Below, in pieces: positions 7,317 to 12,140 of a DNA stretch of 12,140 nucleotides. Origin of the DNA: Halodesulfurarchaeum sp. (GTDB lineage Archaea > Halobacteriota > Halobacteria > Halobacteriales > Halobacteriaceae); contig JAGXLJ010000008.1 in the NCBI GenBank assembly GCA_018334775.1, positions 1 to 12,140 on the forward strand, given 5' to 3'. Position numbers and translations under genes: made by a program. A model generated the notes under the pieces. That model was not told where the DNA came from. It was given only the letters and a program-made list of their open reading frames with translations, and searched no databases. Position 1 is the stretch's first letter. Each line of letters opens with the position of its first letter.

Positions 7317-7332
7317 TATATTTCCAAATATA
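7317..7332. promoter_or_regulatory. 16-bp perfect palindrome between the 97-residue gene and btuF
   Basis: TATATTTCCAAATATA is a perfect inverted repeat (7-bp arms, CC centre). It lies just upstream of the TATA box of the minus-strand gene and about 128 nt before btuF. Two TGAATAT direct repeats at 7285-7291 and 7301-7307 lie on the minus-strand gene side, and ATAGCTAT follows at 7335-7342. The symmetry and location suggest a transcription factor operator. The factor is unknown, and AT-rich DNA makes such palindromes likelier by chance. Confidence 0.4.
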
Positions 7333-7427
7333 TTATAGCTATCCGCCCCAAACGGCCCGAGTCACTTCATATACAACAGAACGACCCCTATTCTGGCGGC
7401 ATAACACAATCAGCATTGACGTAGACA

Positions 7428-7437
7428 AACTTAAGTT
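7428..7437 (+). promoter_or_regulatory. TATA-like box of btuF
   Basis: The palindromic AACTTAAGTT is centred about 27 nt before the ATG at 7460, where a haloarchaeal TATA box for a leaderless mRNA belongs. I see no Shine-Dalgarno. A leader this short leaves no room for a cobalamin riboswitch. Confidence 0.5.
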
Positions 7438-7459
7438 GTTTTGCCCGGTTGTTTCACCC

Positions 7460-8506
7460 ATGCTATCAGGACGACAACTACTCGCCGTGGCCATGGTCCT
7501 CGTCCTCGTGACAACCGGGGCTGTCGGGGTCATGGGGAGTGTCACCGCACAGAGCGAGACGACTGACTGTTCGTTCCCGCTCACGGTCACCGATGCGACG
7601 GGGGAAGAGGTAGAGATCGAAGAACCACCCGAATCGGTCGTCACGCTCGCCCCGAGCGCGGCCCAGACGATGTGGGAGATCGGCGCACAGGAGCAAGTAG
7701 TTGGGATCTCCGACCGGGGCACATACCTCGAAGGCGCCGATGACAAGACGATCGTTTCCGGCGAGGAAGGGTTCGTGAGCACGGAAACGGTGATCGCCGA
7801 AGAGCCCGATCTCGTACTGGCTCCCGATATCATTAACGACGATAAAGTAACGCAACTCCGCGAGGCGGGTCTCACCGTTTACAACTTCGACGCCGCGACG
7901 TCGATGGAGGACATCGTCGAGAAGACCAGACTAACAGGTCAAATCACTAATAGTTGTGAGGGTGCTGACGCACGTGCCGATGAAATGGAAAACTCGCTCG
8001 AAATCGTCCGAACGGCCGTCGAAGGTGAGGATCGCCCGACCGTGCTGTACCTGCTCGGTGGCGAGTTCACGGCCGGTAGTGGGACATTCATCAACGGCGT
8101 CATTGAAACGGCCGGCGGGACGAACATCGCTGCTGAAGCTGGGATCGAAGGCTACGCGCAAATTAGCCGCGAAGTCGTCGCCAACGAAAGTCCAGAATAC
8201 CTCGTCGTGAGCAACGAAGCACCGGAAGTGGTGCCCAACGCACCGGCGTACAACAACACCGACGCCGTGCAAAACGACCAGATCATCACCGTCAACGCGA
8301 ACTACTTGAACCAGCCTGCGCCCCGAACTATCCAGGTCGTCGAGGACTTCGCAAGCGAATGGCATCCTGATGCCTACGAGTCGGCCGCAACGAGTCTCAG
8401 CGAGGACACCACGGTCACAACGACAGCGACGGACGCGCCCGGATTTGGTATGATCACCGCGCTCCTCGCACTCGTGGGGACCGTGTTCCTTACCCGTCGA
8501 GATTGA
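7460..8506 (+). CDS. btuF: Corrinoid ABC transporter substrate-binding protein, PGF-CTERM anchored
   Basis: 348 residues. A signal peptide (1-30; hydrophobic 8-26, cleavage likely after VTA) leads into a periplasmic-binding fold of the BtuF/FecB class. It has LTVTDATGEEVEIEEPPESV (41-60), VTLAPSAAQTMWEIG (61-75), EEPDLVLAPD (114-123) and LYLLGGEFTAGSGTFINGVI (196-215). A Thr/Glu-rich linker (312-325) ends in PGF (327-329), a hydrophobic helix and RRD. This is a PGF-CTERM signal, processed by an archaeosortase to leave the protein lipid-anchored at the cell surface. No lipobox is present. Cys37 and Cys166 could pair. Vitamin B12 or cobinamide as ligand is inferred from the cobalamin genes that follow; sequence alone does not exclude an iron chelate. 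The permease and ATPase genes are not adjacent. A GTG or ATG further upstream would contain the TATA-like box, so the ATG at 7460 is preferred. Confidence 0.85.
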   Translation: MLSGRQLLAVAMVLVLVTTGAVGVMGSVTAQSETTDCSFPLTVTDATGEEVEIEEPPESVVTLAPSAAQTMWEIGAQEQVVGISDRGTYLEGADDKTIVSGEEGFVSTETVIAEEPDLVLAPDIINDDKVTQLREAGLTVYNFDAATSMEDIVEKTRLTGQITNSCEGADARADEMENSLEIVRTAVEGEDRPTVLYLLGGEFTAGSGTFINGVIETAGGTNIAAEAGIEGYAQISREVVANESPEYLVVSNEAPEVVPNAPAYNNTDAVQNDQIITVNANYLNQPAPRTIQVVEDFASEWHPDAYESAATSLSEDTTVTTTATDAPGFGMITALLALVGTVFLTRRD

Positions 8507-8517
8507 CCTGAGAACCG

Positions 8518-8541
8518 ACCGGGTTTCCGGTGATCGACCGG
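8518..8541. other. Mutually exclusive short hairpins after btuF
   Basis: The segment contains ACCGG, CCGGT and ACCGG in a row (8518-8522, 8527-8531, 8537-8541). The middle arm can pair with either flank (loops of 4 or 5 nt). It lies 11 nt after the btuF stop and has no T-run, so a classical terminator is unlikely. It could mark the btuF transcript end or be chance. Confidence 0.25.
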
Positions 8542-8547
8542 CCGACT

Positions 8548-8555
8548 GATATACC
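8548..8555 (+). promoter_or_regulatory. TATA-like box of cbiB
   Basis: GATATACC, centred about 29 nt before the cbiB ATG at 8580. It suggests that the five-gene overlapping cobalamin operon has its own promoter separate from btuF. Read-through from btuF remains possible across the 73-nt gap. Confidence 0.45.
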
Positions 8556-8579
8556 CCGAATGAAAACCCCGAAAACGAA

Positions 8580-9482
8580 ATGGCTCCGATAGGTGCCCTC
8601 GCGGTCGGCGTCGCGTTTGTACTGGACGCCGTGGTGGGGGAACCCCCCGAGTCGGTGCATCCAGTCGCCCAACTTGGTCAGGTTATCGGGGCCCTCGACC
8701 ACAACTTCTCGCGACCCGGTATCGTCGGGACGGTCATTGCCGTCCTGCTACCGCTGGCATTCGCCGTTCTGGCAGGCGGCTCGGTCTGGCTGCTCGGCCA
8801 CGTGAACCCACTTCTGGCCGGTCTCTTTGGCGGCCTCATCCTCTTCACGATGCTGAGTCTCGATATGCTCACTGGATTGACGAGCCGCGTGATCGACGCG
8901 ACAGAAACTGATCCGGAACAGGCAAAACAGGACGTTATCGGGCTCGTCGGCAGAAACACTGAATCACTCTCACCGGCTGAACTCCGGAGTGCGGCCGTCG
9001 AAAGCCTGGCCGAAAACCTCGCAGACGGGCTCGTCGGCCCGTTACTGGCGTTTGCCATCGGCAGCCTCGTGTCGCTCCCAGTCGCGGTGGGAACCGCAGC
9101 CTGGGTGAAGGGTGTGAACACGCTCGATTCGATGCTGGGCTATCCTGATCGTCCACTTGGAACTGCCAGTGCACGGCTTGACGACGTCGTCGAGTGGGTC
9201 CCCGCGCGGCTCAGCGCGGCCCTCATCGCCGTCGCTGCAGTCGATCCGTTGGCCCTCTCCCGCGCTCAAGCGTGGGTCGGTGAGCCCCAGTCGCCGAATT
9301 CGGGGTGGCCGATGGCGGCCATGGCGGCCACACTCGATATCCGACTTCGAAAACCCGACGCTTACGATCTCAATCCGACCGCATCGTTCCCCTCACTCGA
9401 CCGCGCTCACGAGGCCGTCCAGGTCGGCACCCGGGCGGGCATCCTCGCCTTCGTTCTGGCCGGGGTGATCGCATGGTTCTAA
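8580..9482 (+). CDS. cbiB: Adenosylcobinamide-phosphate synthase
   Basis: 300 residues, a multi-spanning membrane enzyme. It amidates adenosylcobyric acid with aminopropanol phosphate (or aminopropanol) to give adenosylcobinamide (phosphate). Family motifs are DAVVGEPPESVHPVAQLG (16-33), GLVGRNTESLS (121-131), ESLAENLADGLVGPLLAFAI (141-160), KGVNTLDSMLGY (177-188), ARLDDVVEWVPARLSA (198-213) and SPNSGWPMAAMA (238-249). The length is normal for CbiB. Hydrophobic helices lie at about 49-74, 78-98, 151-174, 207-221 and 285-300. It heads a chain of overlapping genes: cobS starts 10 nt before this stop, and the last codons carry the cobS ribosome-binding site. Its partner CobD-like enzyme is encoded three genes downstream. 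Confidence 0.95.
   Translation: MAPIGALAVGVAFVLDAVVGEPPESVHPVAQLGQVIGALDHNFSRPGIVGTVIAVLLPLAFAVLAGGSVWLLGHVNPLLAGLFGGLILFTMLSLDMLTGLTSRVIDATETDPEQAKQDVIGLVGRNTESLSPAELRSAAVESLAENLADGLVGPLLAFAIGSLVSLPVAVGTAAWVKGVNTLDSMLGYPDRPLGTASARLDDVVEWVPARLSAALIAVAAVDPLALSRAQAWVGEPQSPNSGWPMAAMAATLDIRLRKPDAYDLNPTASFPSLDRAHEAVQVGTRAGILAFVLAGVIAWF
9462..9470 (+). promoter_or_regulatory. Shine-Dalgarno of cobS inside cbiB
   Basis: GGGGTGATC is complementary to the 3' end of archaeal 16S rRNA (GATCACCTCC), with one G-U wobble, and is followed by GC and the ATG at 9473. It identifies the cobS start. It overlaps the cbiB codons for G-V-I. Confidence 0.75.
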
Positions 9483-10216
9483 GTGCATTTCGAGGAGCAC
9501 TCGGGTTCTTGACGACCCTGCCAGTTGGGCATTCGAAGGCTGCCTGGGAGGCCTTCGCCACCTGCCCTGTCGTGATGGTGCCGGTGGGCTACGTCCTTGG
9601 TGCACTCCTCTCGCTCCCGCTCGTGTTCGGACTCCCCGATGCTATCGTCGGGTTCACCTTCGTACTCGGCGTCGGACTCTTCGCAGGTATCAACAATTTA
9701 GACGGGTTGCTCGATGTGGCCGATGGCGTCGCGACCCACGGCAACCCGGAAGCCGCCCGTGCGGCGATGAAAGACAGTGCAATCGGGGTCGGAGCCGTCC
9801 TGGCCCTCGGCGTGGTACTCCTGGGCCTGTTCGCCGTGGGCTTCACGCTTTCCGGCTCCGCCCCACGAGTCCTCGGCACCGTCGTCGCCGCCGAAGTCGG
9901 GGCCAAACTCGGGATGGTCACAGTCCTGGCCCGCGGGACGGCCAGTCACGAGGGATTGGGCTCCGCACTTTCGAGCAATGCAACCATCTGGACGCTCCCG
10001 CTTGGCGTCTTGCTCGCTCTCCCAGCAGCCCTCCTGACGCTCCCGCATCCTGCCGGTGCGGTTGCCGTGACCGTCGGAGTAACGACTGGCGTGGTGGTCG
10101 AACGGTGGGCCCGCGACCGACTCGGAGGCATCAATGGTGACGTACTGGGCGCCACCAACGAAATCGCCAGGCTCGCGGCGCTCCTCGCGGGGGTGATCGC
10201 ATGGACGCTCTGGTGA
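9473..10216 (+). CDS. cobS: Adenosylcobinamide-GDP ribazoletransferase (cobalamin synthase)
   Basis: 247 residues, an integral membrane protein. It joins adenosylcobinamide-GDP to alpha-ribazole (phosphate), releasing GMP, the final assembly of cobalamin. The CobS signature is present as NNLDGLLDVADGVATHGNPE (74-93) followed by AAMKDSAIG (97-105). The aspartates expected to bind divalent metal are D77, D81 and D84; the position usually written as histidine in HLDG is Asn75 here. Hydrophobic helices fill the rest (about 33-52, 56-73, 104-126, 132-150, 172-190, 193-206, 232-247). The ATG at 9473 overlaps the cbiB stop by 10 nt and follows a strong Shine-Dalgarno; the stop lies 16 nt inside cobY. 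Length is normal for the family. Confidence 0.93.
   Translation: MVLSAFRGALGFLTTLPVGHSKAAWEAFATCPVVMVPVGYVLGALLSLPLVFGLPDAIVGFTFVLGVGLFAGINNLDGLLDVADGVATHGNPEAARAAMKDSAIGVGAVLALGVVLLGLFAVGFTLSGSAPRVLGTVVAAEVGAKLGMVTVLARGTASHEGLGSALSSNATIWTLPLGVLLALPAALLTLPHPAGAVAVTVGVTTGVVVERWARDRLGGINGDVLGATNEIARLAALLAGVIAWTLW
10190..10198 (+). promoter_or_regulatory. Shine-Dalgarno of cobY inside cobS
   Basis: The same GGGGTGATC as before cobS, at the same spacing (GC, then the ATG at 10201). It fixes the cobY start. Within cobS it encodes G-V-I. Confidence 0.75.
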
Positions 10217-10770
10217 TGTGTGGCGGGCAGGGCTCCAGGCTCGAGTTCGAGGGCGAGAAGCCACAGTACGAAATCGCGGGACAACCGATGATCGATCGTG
10301 TTATCGACGCCCTGGAAGCCAGTACCGTCGACCAGGTCTCTGCGGTCGGGTCCCCTCAAGTGCCAGAGACACGCGCTCACGTCGATATCCCGGTCATCGA
10401 GGGCACCGGTGATGGGTACGTCGCCGACCTGTCCCTGGCCCTCGAGCAGGTCGAGCAGCCGGTTCTCACTCTCGGTGCGGACCTTCCGCTACTCGATGGG
10501 CCGGCGATCGACTGGGTCCTTGATGCATACGACACTGGCTCCGCCATGGTCGCGGTCCCTGTCGAGCGCAAAACCGAACTCGGCGTGTCCATTGACTCGA
10601 CGAGTGAGTACCAAGGGACCATCGTGACCCCGACCGGCGTCAACGTCGTCGGCGACCCCGAACCCGAAGACACACTCATGACCACCGACCCCAAATTCGC
10701 TGTCAACGTGAATCGACCCAGAGATGCCTGGATCGCAACTGTGTTAGCGGGGAGCAATGGACCGAGATAG
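10201..10770 (+). CDS. cobY: GTP:adenosylcobinamide-phosphate guanylyltransferase
   Basis: 189 residues. This is the archaeal, non-orthologous replacement for bacterial CobU/CobP. It transfers GMP from GTP to adenosylcobinamide phosphate, making the GDP-activated substrate for CobS; CobY lacks kinase activity. It has a MobA/GlmU-type nucleotidyltransferase fold with the N-terminal GTP loop VMCGGQGSRL (5-14) and K20. Further motifs are IEGTGDGYVADLSLAL (66-81), the metal-site segment LTLGADLPLLDG (89-100) and VNVNRPRDAW (168-177). The ATG at 10201 begins right at the catalytic loop, so no upstream extension is needed. It overlaps cobS by 16 nt and the following aminotransferase gene by 14 nt. 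It presumably works on the product of CbiB. Confidence 0.93.
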   Translation: MDALVMCGGQGSRLEFEGEKPQYEIAGQPMIDRVIDALEASTVDQVSAVGSPQVPETRAHVDIPVIEGTGDGYVADLSLALEQVEQPVLTLGADLPLLDGPAIDWVLDAYDTGSAMVAVPVERKTELGVSIDSTSEYQGTIVTPTGVNVVGDPEPEDTLMTTDPKFAVNVNRPRDAWIATVLAGSNGPR

Positions 10771-11764
10771 CGTCGGTCGCGTGGAGCGGGTCCCCCACGG
10801 GAGCGAGCCGAACGCTTCCGGGATCGATTTTAGTGCCAACATCAACCCTAAAACCCCACCAAGCGTGCAGGCTGTTTATGAGTCGGCGTTCGAAGACTCG
10901 AAAGCCTACCCATCGGATACCGCCCCGGGCTATCGGCTGGCGGCAAGCGAATACGTCGACGTCGAACCCGGTCAAATCGTGCCCACACCGGGCGGATTGG
11001 CCGCGGTCAGACTCGCATTATCGGTGACGGTCGGCCCCGGGGACACGGTACTCGTTCCGTCCCCGAGTTTCGGTGAGTACGCCAGGGAAGTCCGACTGCA
11101 GGGCGCCGAGCCGGAGTTCGTCCCCCACGACGAACTGCTCGAGACCGATCCTGACTCCCACGCACTCGCGATCGTCTGTAATCCCAATAACCCAACTGGC
11201 GAGGCCGCCGACCCAGATGCCCTCCGTGACTTTGTGGAGCGAAGCCAGGCTGGGGACACCACCGTCCTCGTCGACGAGGCCTTCCTCGGCTTCTCAGAAA
11301 AACCGACAATTGCCGGGACGGAGGGCGTGATTGTCGCCCGGTCGCTGACGAAACTCTTTGGCCTCCCAGGACTCCGCGCCGGGTTCGCCGTCGCGAAAGG
11401 GGACCTCCTAGAACGACTCGATCGAGCCCGAATAACCTGGAACATCGGCGTCCCGGCGATGCAGGTGGGTGCCCAGGCAATGCGAGCGTCGGAGTTCATT
11501 CAAGAAACCAGAGAGCGCGTCTCCCGAGAGCGGGGCCAAATGCGGGCCAGACTCGAATCGCGGTTCTCGGTCCACGAATCAGACGCCCCCTTCCTGCTGC
11601 TCGAAGTGGATGGCTCCGTAACCGAACTGCTCGAGCGGGCCCGTGAGCGAGAGGTAATCCTCCGAGACGCCCGAACCTTCAGAGGGCTCGATTCTCACGT
11701 GCGGGTTGCCGTCCGGCGGCCGTCGGAGAACCGCCGACTTGAGGAGGTGCTCGAACGTGTTTGA
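10757..11764 (+). CDS. cobD: CobD-like PLP enzyme (threonine-phosphate decarboxylase / histidinol-phosphate aminotransferase family)
   Basis: 335 residues, fold-type I PLP enzyme. Motifs are the N-terminal DFSANINPKTPP (24-35) typical of CobD/CobC, PTPGGLAAVRLAL (76-88), CNPNNPTG (141-148), VDEAFLGFS (172-180), the PLP lysine K199 in SLTKLFGLPGLRAGF (196-210), and HVRVAVRRP (314-322). The DEAF sequence, with Phe rather than Tyr, and the cobalamin neighbours favour L-threonine-O-3-phosphate decarboxylase, which makes aminopropanol phosphate for CbiB. A histidinol-phosphate aminotransferase cannot be excluded from sequence alone. The start ATG follows GGGGAG with only a 2-nt gap and overlaps cobY by 14 nt, so coupled translation is likely. 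No cobalt-pathway kinase for threonine is visible in the window. Confidence 0.85.
   Translation: MDRDSVGRVERVPHGSEPNASGIDFSANINPKTPPSVQAVYESAFEDSKAYPSDTAPGYRLAASEYVDVEPGQIVPTPGGLAAVRLALSVTVGPGDTVLVPSPSFGEYAREVRLQGAEPEFVPHDELLETDPDSHALAIVCNPNNPTGEAADPDALRDFVERSQAGDTTVLVDEAFLGFSEKPTIAGTEGVIVARSLTKLFGLPGLRAGFAVAKGDLLERLDRARITWNIGVPAMQVGAQAMRASEFIQETRERVSRERGQMRARLESRFSVHESDAPFLLLEVDGSVTELLERAREREVILRDARTFRGLDSHVRVAVRRPSENRRLEEVLERV
11742..11749 (+). promoter_or_regulatory. Shine-Dalgarno of cbiZ inside cobD
   Basis: AGGAGGTG, a perfect match to the anti-Shine-Dalgarno core, 7 nt before a GTG at 11757. It decides the start of cbiZ, which has no ATG in the right place. Confidence 0.75.
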
Positions 11765-12140
11765 GACGACGATTCAGGACGACGTTCTGCAGGTCCAGTC
11801 CTCGGGTGCACGATGGTTGCTCACTGGCTGGAGCGGAGGGTACACTGACAGTAAGACGGTCTACAACATTTCGGTTCCGGAGGGGTGGGATCGGACTGAC
11901 CTGGCCACCTATTCGAACGAACGACGCGACGCCGCCGGTTTCGAGACCGATGGACCGGCGCTGTTGACCGGAGTCGACATGCAACACGCCGCCGGCGCAA
12001 CGATCGATGGCGTTCGGGCAGTCGCTACCGTCGGCCTCTCGAACCCGGCCGCACTGCCCCTTGACCCGGATGGAACTGATCCAGAGGGATTGGTACCCGG
12101 GGAGGCCCCTGCGACGGGGACAGTCAACCTCATAGTGGGG
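11757..12140 (+). CDS. cbiZ: Adenosylcobinamide amidohydrolase CbiZ (partial, 3' end beyond right edge)
   Basis: The GTG-started frame is open for 128 codons to the window edge, roughly the first half of the usual protein. It matches CbiZ, which hydrolyses the aminopropanol side chain of adenosylcobinamide (and, in some family members, pseudocobalamin) to give adenosylcobyric acid, so that salvaged corrinoids re-enter at CbiB. Visible blocks are RWLLTGWSGGYTDSKTVYNI (19-38), then VPEGW, ALLTGVDMQHAAGATIDGV, and VATVGLSNPAALPL, which is the best-conserved CbiZ segment. The GTG overlaps the cobD stop by 8 nt and has a strong Shine-Dalgarno. The presence of CbiZ and CobY with a binding protein is the known archaeal salvage arrangement. 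Confidence 0.9.
   Translation, partial: MFETTIQDDVLQVQSSGARWLLTGWSGGYTDSKTVYNISVPEGWDRTDLATYSNERRDAAGFETDGPALLTGVDMQHAAGATIDGVRAVATVGLSNPAALPLDPDGTDPEGLVPGEAPATGTVNLIVG

Noticed and set aside
7279..7459. Cobalamin riboswitch upstream of btuF
   Set aside because: The TATA-like element about 27 nt before the ATG leaves no leader for an aptamer, and I see no B12-box sequence.
8560..8592. A 10-codon upstream open frame overlapping the cbiB start
   Set aside because: The TATA-like box at 8548-8555 predicts transcription starting near 8577-8580, after this ATG. No Shine-Dalgarno precedes it. Chance is the simpler reading.
1..12140. A hidden defence, mobile or otherwise novel multi-gene system
   Set aside because: No transposase, integrase, nuclease, repeat array or toxin-antitoxin-like pair is visible. 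All long genes fall into known transport, folate, CinA or cobalamin families.

Overview
The window comes from a halophilic archaeon (class Halobacteria). The predicted proteins are acidic, G/C-ending codons dominate, and several genes have a TATA-like box about 24-31 nt before the ATG with no Shine-Dalgarno, which points to leaderless transcripts. Family content agrees: a FolC-FolP fusion, CobY in place of CobU, CbiZ, and a PGF-CTERM surface anchor. The GC content looks moderate for the class. I cannot name the genus.

Layout. Positions 1-1202 (minus) hold the N-terminal 400 residues of a BCCT-family compatible-solute transporter that runs off the left edge. Upstream of it on the same strand, 1300-2526 encodes a potassium channel with a pore domain and a C-terminal RCK/TrkA-N domain. 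Position 2527-2767 is non-coding apart from the channel promoter. Positions 2768-5173 (minus) encode the 801-residue bifunctional folate enzyme FolC-FolP. A small exported protein that looks frameshifted lies at 5353-5853 (minus). It is divergent from a CinA-N/MoaB-like protein at 5964-6713 (plus). Downstream of cinA, on the minus strand, is a decayed partial copy (about 6716-6829) of the intact 97-residue gene at 6985-7278.

From 7460 to the right edge, all on the plus strand, is a cobalamin salvage/late-synthesis cluster: btuF-like binding protein, cbiB, cobS, cobY, cobD-like aminotransferase and the start of cbiZ. The last five genes overlap successively by 10, 16, 14 and 8 nt, suggesting translational coupling. 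BtuF would capture corrinoid outside the cell. CbiZ removes the side chain of salvaged adenosylcobinamide-type corrinoids to give cobyric acid. CobD and CbiB supply and attach the aminopropanol-phosphate arm, CobY activates the product with GTP, and CobS joins the lower ligand. The transporter permease and ATPase (BtuC, BtuD) are not in the window.

I see no mobile element, CRISPR array, rRNA or tRNA, and no convincing undescribed multi-gene system. The most noteworthy points are the frameshift candidate at 5416-5419, the relic gene copy beside cinA, and the shared Shine-Dalgarno/start sequence that gives two unrelated membrane enzymes the same LAGVIAW near their C-termini.
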